Part shown: positions 12,677 through 24,124 of the stretch, piece after piece
How positions within the stretch are numbered: position 1 is the first letter of the stretch
Layout of the letters: each line of letters opens with the position of its first letter
Made by a program: the position numbers and the translations under genes
Notes under the pieces: generated by a model
The model's database searches: none
Told to the model about the DNA's origin: nothing
Seen by the model: only the letters and a program-made list of their open reading frames with translations
Origin: Butyriboletus loyo
Lineage: Eukaryota > Basidiomycota > Agaricomycetes > Boletales > Boletaceae
Assembly (NCBI GenBank): GCA_038093515.1
Contig: JBBPSI010000012.1
Span: 1-64,000, forward strand
Reading direction: 5' to 3'
DNA: 64,000 nt

Positions 12677-13501
12677 ATGTCGGATGTCCGAACACTCCTC
12701 AAGGCAAAGCGACAAGAGATACGGATTGACCATCCCTTAGCGGCTTACACGCCTAATGGACACCTGCGTTGCGTCGTTTGCGAGACAAATATCAAACATC
12801 CATCTGCATGGGACGGTCACCTGGGGAGCAAGGCGCATCGAAAAAATACAGCCCGCATCAGGGAGGAGGAGAGGAGGCGGAAGGAGCTAGAACTGGAAGA
12901 GGAAGAGGAAGAGGAAGCCAAACGTCTCAAGCGAAAAGTACCCGAAGACGGTATAAACGGTGCCATCGAAAGTGCTACCAAAAAGCCAAGAGCCACGGCA
13001 CCACAGTCGTCGACGTCCAGCTGGCCGTCGGATTTCTTCTCTGATTCATCGCGAGCGCTTGTTCCTTCGTTCAATGACTCGGACGACGACGACGAAACGG
13101 GCGAGGCGGCAGCTATTGCCAAACCGACAGACGGAGGTGGAGTCTCTTCACTCGACCAAGAGTGGATACAATTCCAGCAGTCTGTCATCAGCGCCCCCGA
13201 CGCAGCCGCTACCTACGACCGCGCTACGATTTTTGCAGAGCCTGAGCTTGTCTCAGATCCATCCGAGGGTTTCCCTACCAAAGATGGTGGACATGCCCAA
13301 CCCGTGACCAAAATAAATGAGGACGAGAGGCGGCGAAAAGCACAGGAAGAACGAGAGTTGATTATGGACCGCCTTATGGACGAGGAGCGTGCACAGGAGG
13401 AAGCGGATATGAAAGTTGCTACTATGAAAAACAGGTTTGAGATCCTGCGGAAGAGACGAGAAGCATCTCGGTCCGCAACATCAACAGTAGGAGTCGTTTG
13501 A
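12677..13501 (+). CDS. ZNF830-like (CCDC16) C2H2 zinc-finger protein
   Basis: Single exon, 274 aa from the ATG at 12677; an upstream in-frame extension to 12596 has no family match. The N-terminal DVRTLLKAKRQE precedes one C2H2-type finger, LRCVVCETNIKHPSAWDGHL...H (about residues 32-57), then a long charged coiled coil rich in E/R/K. Next come a low-complexity acidic stretch (NDSDDDDETG), SLDQEWIQFQQSV, and a C-terminal coiled coil ending in MKNRFEILRKRR. This order matches ZNF830, a spliceosome-associated protein linked to genome stability in animals. The role in this fungus is inferred from the family only. Confidence 0.85.
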   Translation: MSDVRTLLKAKRQEIRIDHPLAAYTPNGHLRCVVCETNIKHPSAWDGHLGSKAHRKNTARIREEERRRKELELEEEEEEEAKRLKRKVPEDGINGAIESATKKPRATAPQSSTSSWPSDFFSDSSRALVPSFNDSDDDDETGEAAAIAKPTDGGGVSSLDQEWIQFQQSVISAPDAAATYDRATIFAEPELVSDPSEGFPTKDGGHAQPVTKINEDERRRKAQEERELIMDRLMDEERAQEEADMKVATMKNRFEILRKRREASRSATSTVGVV

Positions 13502-13871
13502 AAGGATTTTGACCCAGCATCCGTACTGGTACCCCGACGAGAACGAAGAACGCCCCTAATTGGATATTCTGCTTGTGGGTCAACTCTGCTAATCATCTAC
13601 ATGTTGGTGACCTTCATCTCCCGACGTGGTAGGAGGTAGTAGTCAAGTACTCCAGTATACCAGTACTCAGTATCGCATGGTAACGCTTTACGAAAATTGA
13701 CTTTGGCAACAGAATCTAGGCCTGAACCGGCAGGATTGGTGTATCGTGCTTCGAGTGGGAGCACAACACACGCACAAGCGCATTCGGTACATCAGTGGCA
13801 GCACTTTTTATGAAAATGCGAAAGAACAAATAGATTTCGCAGATCCCAAGGAGTAATCATTCTAAGTATAG
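13502..13871. other. Gene-free spacer between convergent genes
   Basis: About 370 bp between the ZNF830-like gene and COX10, which converge. It should hold both 3' UTRs. I see only short CAGTACT/AGTACTC repeats near 13640-13670 and no RNA gene. Confidence 0.5.
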
Positions 13872-15137
13872 TTAGGCAGGCGTGCGTTCGTTTTCTTCAC
13901 CGCTACTCTTCGACATTCCATCGTGTCCCTTGCCTGTACCCCAATCAGCCCAATCTACTCCCTGCTTGTGCACCATCATCAAGGCAAGCACAAGCGGCAG
14001 GTACCATAAGCTGGTGTGAAACAATGACTTCGCTTGTTTCTCCCCACACGAGCGCCAAAATGCCGTGGCAGACCTAACCCAAAGGTAGTTAGGTAAAAGC
14101 GAGGTCAGAGCAAATGTCCACGTTGTGAGGCCAGAGAGCGGGAAAAGTATCGAACATATCGGCACCAAAAGTAACGTGTGTCGCAGGCCGACCAAAGCAT
14201 TTTTTTGAGGAGAGAGGACGGATAGCATTTTATAACCTGCTTGTGCGTAAGATGCTCGAAGGAGATGCGACAAGGCGTTGAAGTGAGGAAACTGCCAACT
14301 GTAAAGCAGTATGAACAACGAAAAAGCACCAAGGGGGTTGTCGATCATGGATACGTCAGGAGGGATGTCTGTAAGGAATGGTGGAAGGAAGAATGTGATC
14401 GGGTAGTCAGACGTTGGAAGCAGTTTCCCACCACAGGCTGTCCAACCCATCACAGGAGGTAGCCCGCCAACTACCGCACCAACCCACGTGTTCAGGATGC
14501 TCTTGCGCTTTAAATAAGTGTATAGGCCCGCGTACAGACATATGTTTGCCGCTCCGATAACACCTGTCAAAGGATTTGTCATGGTCCACAAGAGTGCAGG
14601 CCCAGTGATGCCAGTCGCAATGGCGAAACAGGTTGCATGTAGGGGGCTGACTGCGTGCCGCACTAGCGGACGTTGGCGAGTGCGAACCATTTGTGCGTCA
14701 TAAGGGACTTCTTGCAGTTGATTCAGCGTGTTTGCTGACGCTGAACACAACGCTGTGCCGAGAGCAGTGGACAGTAGTATTGGTAGAGTGGTAGGCAGAG
14801 GAGAGAGTGCGACTCCAGATGTGGCCGTAAGCATAACCAATACGGTGAGTCGCGTCTTGGCCAGCTGGGCGTAGATACTCAGGAGGCGTTTGGGCGTAAG
14901 GACAGCACTCTGTCGGAATGTGGGAAGAGGCTCCGCTGGTCCATTCGCTAAGCGGGTGAGCTGTCGAGCACCCCAATTGTCGTTGTGAAAGAAATAAGAG
15001 GCAAAATCCTTTCGCGCAGGGACAGTCTGACATGGTTGCGGGCGGATGCTCTGATGGTGAAAGAACGATCGGGAGACGACGAGACGAGGAGAAAGTGCTG
15101 AGCGACTACATGACGCAAGAGCCGATAAACTCCTCAT
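13872..15137 (-). CDS. COX10: Protoheme IX farnesyltransferase (heme O synthase)
   Basis: Farnesylates heme B to heme O in the inner mitochondrial membrane, needed for cytochrome c oxidase. One uninterrupted exon, 421 aa, which is unusual among its intron-rich neighbours. It has an Arg/Ser-rich mitochondrial leader (first about 50 residues). The UbiA core starts at KTRLTVLVMLTATSGVAL. The prenyl/Mg-binding motif is NTLNQLQEVPYDAQMVRTRQ, followed by RPLV. A second conserved loop reads KRKSILNTWVGAVVGGLPPV. There are about eight hydrophobic spans. It is head to head with U1-70K, about 200 bp between starts. Confidence 0.96.
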   Translation of the reverse strand: MRSLSALASCSRSALSPRLVVSRSFFHHQSIRPQPCQTVPARKDFASYFFHNDNWGARQLTRLANGPAEPLPTFRQSAVLTPKRLLSIYAQLAKTRLTVLVMLTATSGVALSPLPTTLPILLSTALGTALCSASANTLNQLQEVPYDAQMVRTRQRPLVRHAVSPLHATCFAIATGITGPALLWTMTNPLTGVIGAANICLYAGLYTYLKRKSILNTWVGAVVGGLPPVMGWTACGGKLLPTSDYPITFFLPPFLTDIPPDVSMIDNPLGAFSLFILLYSWQFPHFNALSHLLRASYAQAGYKMLSVLSPQKNALVGLRHTLLLVPICSILFPLSGLTTWTFALTSLLPNYLWVRSATAFWRSCGEKQAKSLFHTSLWYLPLVLALMMVHKQGVDWADWGTGKGHDGMSKSSGEENERTPA

Positions 15138-15333
15138 TGTAGTCTGTCAATAGTCACATCAGCAGATGCAATACAACACAGAAATGCGCTAAACGTACTG
15201 AGCGCTGAGCGAGAGCAGCACAAATCACTCAGATGCAGTCCTTGAGGCGTATGAAAGTCGGAGTTTGAACAAACTCTCCCGAGACTCTCAAGACAACTCG
15301 CGTTTTCTGTTTCAGCCAACCTGCGCTGACAAC

Positions 15334-16609
15334 ATGCCCGGTACCCATCTGTTGCCTCCTAATCTTCTTAAACTTTTCGCACCTCGCCCACCACTCCCGT
15401 ATAAGCGGCCAGTGGGAAGAGACATTGACCGTGTGCACCGCAAAGATGTCTCGGGGGTAGCAGAAATTCTCGTACGACTCAAGGAAGAGTCAACCGCAAC
15501 ATTGCTGAGCGGTGAAGGCGATACAATGGAAGAAGGCGAAGAACCTACTTTTACTCTCGCGGAAGAGACCAAACGGCAAATCAGACGGGAGGAACGCAAG
15601 AGGAAAAAAACAGAAGAGTTTAAAATTGCAAAAGAAACATGTCAGCGTTCTCTTCAGAGACATTCTATTTGCCCACTCATCACACCGCTCTAGACAAGCC
15701 AGCAGACGATTCAGAAGCCATCGGAGATCCATATAAAACTCTCTTCATCTCCCGCTTAGTAAGTGTATCTTCGATTAGTATTAATTTGTTCTGATTTCTC
15801 AACCACAGCACAAAAATGCGACTGAAAACGACCTGCGACGCGAGTTTGAGACCTTTGGTACCATTGAACGGGTAAGAATTGTCCGGGACCAGAAAAACCG
15901 CGGTAGGGGTTATGCCTTTATTGTGTATGAGCGTGAGAGGGATATGAAGGGTACATTCGTTCTCATTTTTGTTTTGAATATCTCTGCTCATACTCCTTCA
16001 GCCGCCTACAAGGAGTCGGATGGTCTCCATATAATGGGCAAGCGTATCCTTGTAGATGTTGAACGCGGACGAACGGTGCGAGGATGGAAGCCGCGACGAC
16101 TAGGAGGTGGTCTCGGCGGTAGACCCAAAGCCGTCGAAGCTGCTCCCATCGTGGCTCCCAAGAGTACCAGGGGCGGATTTGGGGGTCGTGGATTTGGGGA
16201 TCGTGGATTTGGGGATCGTGGCGGTTTCCGTGGCGGGAGGGGTGGCGGCTTCAGAGGCGGTAGCTTTGGCGATCGTGGAGGGTTTCGTGGAGGTGGGGGA
16301 GGATTCCGGGGCGGTCGTGATGATGGTTACAGGTGATGGATGTTTGCCTTGTTTCACGGACATCATCTGACAGTACTTAGGGGTGGCCGTGGCGGAGGCA
16401 TTGGCTATCAGGGAGGTGGATTTGGTGATGGTCATGCTAATGGATATGGTCCTGCAGGCGGAGGGCCTGGTGGACCGGGCGGCTATGGTCCTCCTAGTCA
16501 AGGTTACGGGCCGCCTGATGGTGGGTATGGAGGCGGTTACAGGGGCGATCTCAAACGAGAAGGACCCGGTGGGTATGACGACAGAGATGCCAAACGGCCG
16601 CGGTACTAG
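15334..16609 (+). CDS. SNP1: U1 snRNP 70 kDa protein (U1-70K)
   Basis: Binds stem-loop I of U1 snRNA and helps define 5' splice sites. Five exons sum to 1074 nt, 357 aa. The N-terminus ([21 protein letters not shown]) is the U1-70K N-terminal region that contacts U1-C and Sm proteins. It is followed by a charged helix. The RRM has RNP2 LFISRL (split by intron 2) and RNP1 RGYAFIVYE, then [21 protein letters not shown], the hallmark after the RRM. The C-terminal third is Gly/Arg-rich, built partly of direct DNA repeats near 16180-16220 encoding GFGDR units, and ends in DAKRPRY. An intron at 16333-16380 splits the Gly-rich tail. Confidence 0.95.
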
Positions 16610-17451
16610 ATGCGGTTGGGTGAGATATGTTTCTTTCGTCCTGTTTTCATCGCATTTTTGCTCGGTTCGGATTCGCGGCCTCAAGTTCCACCCCTGCGCT
16701 AGGCGGGCTGTGTAAGTACCGGGTACCCCTTTTGTTGCTCTGCTACCACCAGCGTAAGTATATTAGTATTTTATTGGCCATGCACTTCTAGTTGCCTGCG
16801 TATTAGTGGTGGTGCTCGAGCTAGATTTCGGTACGATCGCCCCCCAGTTGCTTCCCGAACCGTTCAATTTTTTTTGTGTCAGGCGCGCTGTGACTCGTAC
16901 TTGAAGCTTTTCGGAACGATCGCGTACAGAGTACCCCATGATGTGCACTGCCTCGAACAAAAGATGGGATCTCGCATCAAGTATGCATGTTCGGCTGCAC
17001 GTCAGAAAAAAAAAAGTGCCACGCCAGGAACGACATTTGCCAGTTGTCAGAGACAAGCCCGAATCCAGTACAGTACAGTACAGGTCTACGTAGCCAATAT
17101 TGATATCATCCTTGCCTACGACTGGTTGGAATAGGTACTTTTCTACGCTGCTGGTGTAGGGAATCCAGAAGATTTACTGGGTCGCAGCGGAGATCACGTA
17201 GGCTCTCGAACTCTTACGTCCCAATCTGGGTTTCAATATTATATACTCCGTCAGGTCTACGGGAGTTGCTACGCGGCCTCGGAACGAATGAGGAGTGAGC
17301 AGGCTAGCCTTTTTAGTTCCATGTCAGCGGCGTCAAGTCAAGCTTCAGCAGACCACATATGTCTGTGGCCTGTGACGCGGTACCCTCGGGCGGTAAGCAC
17401 CGCCGTTTTGCTTTTTGAACCCTCCTACCAGTCGCAAAATTTCATCGAGGC
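16610..17451. other. Gene-free stretch upstream of the homeodomain gene
   Basis: About 840 bp with no convincing gene. It holds the 3' UTR of U1-70K and the promoter and leader of the homeodomain gene. A TACAG repeat (CAGTACAGTACAGTACAG) lies near 17066-17083. No RNA gene was recognised. Confidence 0.4.
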
Positions 17452-19011
17452 ATGGCAGAACCTGCATCCGGTCCCCAGCGCTCGCGGCCACCGAGCGTGA
17501 CAGGCGGGAAGGCCGGGAAAGAAAAGCGGAAACGTTCACGTGTCACACCAGAGCAACTCGTACATCTGGAACGGTTCTTTGCCATGGACCGAAGTCCAAC
17601 TGCCCCCCGCAGAAAGGAGATTAGCGACATGCTCGGAATGCAGGAACGTCAGACGCAGATTTGGTTCCAGAACCGGTCAGTACCCTTTTTTTTCTGCAAC
17701 GCTGCACCTAACATCTTCGTAGACGGGCCAAAGCCAAGCTGCAAGATGGTAAGAAGGGTCAAGGAAGCAGTGCAGAAACGTTGCCGGATGCACCACCAGA
17801 ATTAACAACCGGGTATGAAGCAGAGCTACACAACCTTTTACACGAAGACGAACGTGAGTGATGAATACTGATCGCAAACATCTGATGACGATTGGGGTTA
17901 ATGGCTAGCCGTTACCATTATTCCTTGTACCGACCTTTCTGTTGGCACTTGGCGTCGAATCGCAACCACCCTTAGAAAGCATGACCTTGTGGCGTATCTG
18001 TGTGATACCAAACGCTGTCTTACTTGGTTCATCCATTCCTCAGGATATGGGTTTAAAATGGAAATCCCTTTCGATATCATTGTCGATACCGAATTTACAA
18101 ATGCTGCCCCAGGATCAGGTCTCGCCTCGTTCGTTCTCTCTCGACCACCAATGTTTTACCTGGAATCGTTTTCGCCTCCCAGTCCTGGTCAAGGTTCCGA
18201 TCCGATCCGCCATTGGAAAAAGTGTGCAGATTGGACCGAAGACCAGCAAGCTACCAAGGTTTTGAGACACAACCTCGTAGGATCTGCTGTTCAACTCGCT
18301 CATCTACTCCGTCATCTGAACGCACATACGTCTGGATCAGACATTCCGCTTCACTCACCAAGCTACCACTCCCAAGAACCGTCTCCAGCCGTCTTGGAGA
18401 TACCGTCGACGTCACTGGCTGCCTTTGATGGCACTGGATATCACTATCTTCCAGAAGATAGCGTTGATCCTCGTCAACCAGACCACCAAATCCTTACCCA
18501 TAAACGATCTTTCTCGCCTGTTTCTGGTCAACAGCTCACTCCACACGATGAGCCTGTACACCTCCCCATTGCAAGACCCCCGTCAGGCGTGGCTTCTGAA
18601 CCCGATCTTTCCATGTATTCCCAATATCCTCGACACTCCGCCATTGAAGTCAGTCAGCCAAGTTCATACACTCACTATCCAGAAACCGCCTTGCCACACC
18701 ATACTTCATTTTTCGCTTTCTGCTAATTGTGGTTCTTCTCGATCTTTTTTCCCCACGGTTCACATCAGCGGCCGGATTCTGCTGTCTCAGTTTATTCACT
18801 TCCCTACGAGGACGATAGTAGGATGCTCTCTTTCCCCGACACCCTCAACCACCTGCGAATACTGCGCCCACGCCCTTTTGGAACGCTATCCCCACCACTA
18901 TTCATCACCCCGTTTTACCCAGCGATATCAGCACCTAACACATACTCAGTAAGCCCCTACGACCCAGCAATACCTGTCGTTTTGGGCATCCCAGGCATGT
19001 CCGGACACTAA
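17452..19011 (+). CDS. Homeodomain transcription factor (basidiomycete type)
   Basis: The homeodomain occupies about residues 23-82: KRKRSRVTPEQLVHLERFF, then RRKEISDMLGM and the recognition helix RQTQIWFQNRRAKAK, whose last part is completed by exon 2. A second conserved block follows: VGTWRRIATTLRKHDLVAY, TWFIHSSGYGFKMEIPFD and a beta-rich segment to about residue 200, as in basidiomycete homeodomain regulators of development. The rest is Pro/Ser/His-rich and probably disordered. The C-terminus is uncertain. The frame stops at 18726 (390 aa). Splicing GTCAGT at 18649 to CAG at 18768 instead extends it to 19011 (445 aa). It is not one of the paired HD1/HD2 mating genes: it is solitary and has the extra domain. 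Similarity to Hom-type fruiting regulators is inferred. Confidence 0.85.
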
Positions 19012-19342
19012 CTCCTAAGACCTGATATAATAGCAATTCCTATCCAGCCGCAGCATGAACATGCAAACACTAAACGTTGCAACTTCTACGGTTACATATT
19101 CGCACCTTCTTCCGTCTTCCGTCAGCTTGCATATATATCTTTTATAGCTCTCTAGTAGTATCTCCGCAGCATACTTACCCACATCTCACTAAACGTTGGA
19201 ATTAGTTTAACTATGAACACCGCATTATCGCCACTACAAGGTTGACAGACCATGCTCATCAAATGCTGTGTCCTCTATTGAAGTGTAAATCATAGCAGAG
19301 ATAATAATATGAACTGAACCAATGTGTGGAGGTTTCCTAAGG

Positions 19343-19864
19343 CTATGATGTACTTTCCCTGCCATGCTGATTGGCTCTGTTTGTAAGCGTCCGACTCACG
19401 ATGTTGACTAGAAATGAAGGACATGGATCAAACTTGGGGTTGATCCCAACAGGTCAATACTCACATGCTTCTAAGTAGCGATCCATGCATCGTGTCAAAC
19501 ACGTCTGAAGAGGACAGTTCGGTGAGCCATGACCACGAGCCTATCCGAAAAAGACGCGCTGGGACGTACCTCTTCCGAGCTCGTTAATGACGCCCCCGGC
19601 TTCGGAACACATTTTGCAAAGCATTTCTCGGAAGTTTTCTAAGTCATGGACATGAATATGTCGTCCTATACATCACAAAAATGCGCACAGTGATAAGCTC
19701 TTGCGCTGTCGCGAGGTTTATTTCTGCACGAATAGCATTCAGGACGGCCTCCTTCTGGGCAACCATGTCTGCATAGAACCCTTTAGATTCCCAAAGTTCA
19801 CCGGAAAAAAAAGTAAAGGCATACCTGGCTTGTTACTGGGCGATGATCTGAAGAAGTCAGACAT
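19343..19864 (-). CDS. TIM13: Mitochondrial import chaperone Tim13
   Basis: A small Tim protein of the intermembrane space that, with Tim8, guides hydrophobic precursors to TIM22. Five short exons (40, 92, 69, 40, 65 nt) sum to 306 nt, 101 aa, so no long open frame shows it. Start MSDFFRSSPSNKP at 19864. The core reads AVLNAIRAEINLATAQELI, KTSEKCFAKCVPKPG (first CX3C), SLTSSEE, TCLTRCMDRYLEA (second CX3C) and FNIVSRTLTNRAN. The twin CX3C motifs are complete. It is head to head with JJJ1, 232 bp between start codons. Confidence 0.92.
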
Positions 19865-20095
19865 GATTCAAATGTTAAACCGTCACTGAGAGTGGAAGCT
19901 GTGAACGGAAACCTGTTAATGTTATTCAAAATTCAAGTGGTGAACTTTACTTCCCTTTTTGGAAAGTCGACCGAGCCAAGCAATTGATCTGTAGTACTCA
20001 CAATCTCTGATTCAGGCCGGCTGCCAGCCTGTGGGACACAAACATTCAATCCTCCTATCATTTCAAGGGCCCTGAGTGACTCCGTGCTGTAGAAT

Positions 20096-22075
20096 ATGGG
20101 CGGTCAGGAGTCCGCTGCGAGGAATGGCGAAGTTCAGGACGTCTCTATACCTGATTATTATGGACTTCTTGGTGTTGAAGAGTCTGCGACAACCGATGAG
20201 ATCAAGGCACGTTCCACTGCTCTTCAATTCGCTCGCAGATGTCTCAGAACTATCGTAGAAAGCATTCAGGAAACTCGCTCTCATCCATCATCCCGATAAA
20301 AACAAGGATGATATCGAGGGTGCGACGCAACGCTTCGCGCTGATTCAGCAAGCGTATGAGGTGGGTTATCGGGACATGGCCTCAGCGAAACGAATCCATT
20401 GCTCACGTATCCTCGCGATAATTCGATGTAGGTTCTCAGTGACGAGCAGGTATGCTAAGACATACCAGTGTACCCATTCACACCAAAGCCTGATGCCATG
20501 GACGTCCAAGTAGGAACGGGCTTGGTATGACTCCCACAAAGCATCACTAGCACCGGAGCCAGATGCGGAAGCTGTGTTCGAGGACATCCGAAATGGTGTT
20601 CCACCTCCCCGCGCTCGCGATCGCGGATTGACAGTGCGACACCTGTCTCAGTTCTTCGATGCCGGTAAATGGTCTGGATTTGATGCCAGCCAGAACGTAT
20701 GTTTCGCTCTCCTTCCACGTCATTTGTTTTTACCTTCTTCCAGGGATTCTACACCCTTTATCGTAATTTGTTCACCAGGCTCGCGCAAGAGGAGGCTATG
20801 CTATCTGATATCGAATACCCGCAGTTTGGCTATTCGGTATGGTCCTGGACGTCCCCAACGACACCATCCGAGGCTGTTAAGAATTTCTACAATGCATGGC
20901 TAAACTTTTCTACATTGAAAGAGTTCTCGTGGATGGATCACTACAACACAGTAGATGCACCCGATCGCAGAATACGAAGGTCCTCCGTCTTTCCAATCAC
21001 ATGATGATCAAGGGGCCACGCTGATTCATGTATAGGATGATGGAGAAAGAAAATAAGAAAGCGCGGGATGATGCGCGAAAGGAATACAACGAAACCGTGA
21101 GGGTGTGTGCTAGTCCCAGCTACTCTATATGTGCAGATCGGCTCTTACCTTGAATTCGGCAGTCCCTGGCAATGTTCATCCGAAAACGTGACCCACGTTA
21201 CAAGAGCCATCTTGCTCAGCAAGCACGACTTAATCAGACGAAGTCTAATGACTCCTTAGCACCATCAGGCTCTAAGCCACTTCCTCGAAGGGCACAAGCT
21301 AAGAATACCCCCTATGTCGAGCAAGAATGGCAAAAGGTTACCAAGGACCATCAACACGACGACCTCGAATGGGCAGCTGCAGAAGGAGAGGATCCGGAAG
21401 AATGGGAATGTGTAGCGTGCGGGAAGTCATTTAAAAGCGAAGCTGCCTGGGACAGTCATGAGCGGAGCAAGAAGCATATGAAAGAGGTTGAGAGGTTGAA
21501 AAGAGAGGTTATCAGGGAAAATGAGGAACTTGGGCTATCGGGCAGAAGCTGGGATGATGATGACGAGCGGCGCTACATCGTTGAGGTCGACGGAAATGCA
21601 GGTTCTCAACCGCCACCAACACCACCTAGTCGGGCTCAAGGCGACGAGTCAGACACTATTTCCGAACGCCTATCCAAAACTATCGACGTCCCGGAAGATG
21701 AGTTTGCGTCAGAAGAGTCGTCGGAACAGCCGCAAGTTGGCCAAACAACTGTATGTATCGACAAAGAACCGGATGCGCAGGCTCAGCCCCCGGAAGTGGT
21801 GCCAGCTCCGCGAGAGTTGTCAAAGAGAGAAAAACGAAGGTTGCGAGAGGCACGAAAAGCACAAGCGGCAGAGACCGAGAGGAGCATAGCGCAGGTCAGT
21901 AACTTCGTTTATCGCAGGCTACTTCCTAATCGTGCGACAGGCCTGCAATGTCTGCAAAGAACGTTTTGACAGTCGAACTAAATTGTTTGATCATATCCGG
22001 GAAACAGGGCATGCAGTTGCTCATCCGGATGACAAGGCATCACAGATTAGAAAGAGTAAGAAAGGTAAGAGATGA
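20096..22075 (+). CDS. JJJ1: J-domain zinc-finger ribosome biogenesis factor JJJ1/DNAJC21
   Basis: A cytosolic Hsp70 co-chaperone that in yeast helps recycle Arx1 and Rei1 from 60S subunits. The J domain is at the N-terminus: [17 protein letters not shown], then [15 protein letters not shown] with an intact HPD, and [20 protein letters not shown]. It continues with [18 protein letters not shown] and [16 protein letters not shown], both typical of the family. Next are a charged coiled coil, a C2H2 finger [19 protein letters not shown], and a second C-terminal finger [19 protein letters not shown] ending in KKGKR. The first intron (20207-20258) begins GCACGT after ATCAAG and is GC-AG; it sits inside the J domain and is needed to join EIK to KAFRK. 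About seven introns. Confidence 0.93.
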
Positions 22076-22251
22076 CACAGTGGAACTGGCACTACAGAGG
22101 ACCTGCCAACAGCTGTCTCTGGAACTGGTCGATATACAGTTGTACAATGACCTTCAATCTATCCCATCAACTGTGAGACATCCTCTGGTGGGTACTTTGT
22201 TTGTGAAAACGTTAAAAGCCTACAAAGCGATCAATCACTATCCAGAAGCAT

Positions 22252-23468
22252 CTAGAAATTAGAGTACCGTTTCAGGCTCTGAATGTACTTCCGACTGACT
22301 TCGTCATTGAGCACATGTGCTACTTGATCGGTAGAGATTTTTTCTCGTGCTGAACGTTCGTGGATACTGGAAGAGGAACGTAAGTGACAATTCCGGTGGC
22401 GCCTTGAGGAAAACATACCCAACCATAGTCACACCTATGGGCCATGGCGCGTTGCCTATCGACAATCTGAGATATGCATCATTGGCCTTCTGGTATTGTC
22501 GTTTCTGCATGTAATGGACAATTTCGGCTATGCGAGCCAGCATGTCTGAAGGTAATAACTATTATCGACTGAGTGCCGAAGCGAGATCAATTCACAAGTA
22601 GTTGACATACTCTTGAACGTAAAGTCTTGAAGAGCGGCTTCAGGTATTCCGCCGATTGAACTTGAGTTGCGGCTGCTAGCTTTCCTTGCGTAGTCCGCTT
22701 GACATGCTCTATGACAGGAGGTAAGCTTGATGAGCCAAAGAGATGGTTTTGCCCGACCTGGTCTGTCGTCCATGGCTTCCTCCCATTCTTTGAGAGTGTG
22801 CTTCAACGCATAGTAAATAAGCGGATATAGCCTGTCTGGGTCGGTTTTGATCAAGTCCAGGTCCAGAACGCCTGTACTTGGCTCTTCAGTGTCACCCTTC
22901 TTTTTCCCCTTGCTCTTATTCCTGAGCTCCCGCTCTACGTTCTCGACGTCCTCCAGCGCCTTCTTGAAATCATTCTGGCCACCTTGGCGGTCGTTCCCCT
23001 TCTCCTCGATCAGCTCCAGTGCGCGTAAACGTAGCCTCCGGTCTCTATCGGATTCGGCAAATAGCCGAATGGGTTGTCCTTTGGTACGAAGTCTACGGAC
23101 AGTCTCCTCATTTGAGATGTTGAAAGATGATTCGGGGATTGGTGAGCTTGAATCTCGGGGTTCAACAACAGGTGTGAGGGAATCCGACCGAGATGGCTTC
23201 TGCTTTCCATTCACTGTAAATGACATATTGATACAACGCGAGAGAGGATACTCGCATTTGCATCTGGCTTCACCTGCTCGGTAATAACTTCAACCTTTTT
23301 TCGCGCTTCTTCTTGCGCAAGTCGTGCTTTCTCCTGCTTGGCCTTCTGCTCCTCTTCCTGCTTGATCCTCTCGATGTCTGCTCGTCGCAGGTACTTCGTT
23401 GGCCGGGAGCTAATGTCACTCTCCAAAGTTTTGCGTTTGAGCGCTATTTCAGCTTTGAGCGCGTCCAT
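22252..23468 (-). CDS. PRP18: Pre-mRNA splicing factor PRP18
   Basis: Acts in the second step of splicing, with Slu7, at the U5 snRNP. Four exons sum to 1062 nt, 353 aa. The N-terminal [16 protein letters not shown] and [18 protein letters not shown] (PRP4-like/SFM motif) are followed by [19 protein letters not shown]. The helical Prp18 domain runs from [17 protein letters not shown] through [10 protein letters not shown], the loop [20 protein letters not shown] and [12 protein letters not shown]. It ends in [16 protein letters not shown]. Intron 1 is only 38 bp (23251-23214), but it is the one that keeps the frame. Head to head with COX12 (144 bp). Confidence 0.95.
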
Positions 23469-23611
23469 GATCACAATGGTCGGGGGACAGTTGTATTGAG
23501 GTATTCTGATGATAGCCAAATGCCAGCGAGTTGAATGAACGCTAAGCGGTGGCTTATATAATCCAACATAGAGCCGTCGTATCCCGAGTTCGTCTTCTGC
23601 TAGCAACCAAA

Positions 23612-24124
23612 ATGTCTGACTCCGACTTATCCAGGTGACTCACTTGATCTCCGTCCAAGTAACTAGAAACTCATCTTTTTCGCAGTAAATACGTTCTACA
23701 GACTGCGGGTTTCGACGGTGAGTTGGGACTCCCAGTTGAATTGCTTTATCTCACAGCCGTGTCAGCCCGTTTCCCCAACTCCAACCAGACGAGGCACTGG
23801 TATGATTGAACCATATGGTACATGTAGGCCCGCGTACTCATGCGCAAGGATAGCTTCCAAAACTACACTGATTACTTCAAGTGTGTCGCTGCCAAAGGTG
23901 AAGATTTTGCGCCGTGCAAACAGTTCAAGAGGGCGTACAACTCTCTGTGTCCAAGTAAGCACTTTGAGCCGCTTTGTGGGGTCTCATTAACTTATTTCTT
24001 TGTAGATGAATGGGTATGGTACAAGCATTTGTTATACTATTCCCCCGTTGAGTGTCTTCCGCAGATAGGCAGATTCGATGAGCAAAGAGAGAATGGGACG
24101 TTCCCTGCCTCCTTGGAGCCTTGA
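23612..24124 (+). CDS. COX12: Cytochrome c oxidase subunit 6B (COX12)
   Basis: A small intermembrane-space subunit of complex IV. Six tiny exons (23, 32, 43, 101, 8 and 60 nt) sum to 267 nt, 88 aa. The sequence runs KYVLQTAGFDA, ARFPNSNQTRHC, then FQNYTDYFKC (CX9C), AAKGEDFAPCKQF and KRAYNSLC (CX10C), then NEW, and FDEQRENGTFP at the end. The CX9C-CX10C pair is complete, as required for Mia40-dependent import. One exon is just 8 nt (24006-24013, coding NEW with its neighbours). Confidence 0.93.

Noticed and set aside
13872..15137. COX10 as a retrocopy because it has no introns
   Set aside because: It has a leader and all motifs, and sits in a normal shared promoter; intronless genes occur in this group and no second copy is visible here.
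17452..18726. Mating-type (A locus) HD1 or HD2 gene
   Set aside because: Only one homeodomain gene is present, the flanks are not mating-locus genes, and the extra conserved domain is that of a developmental regulator.
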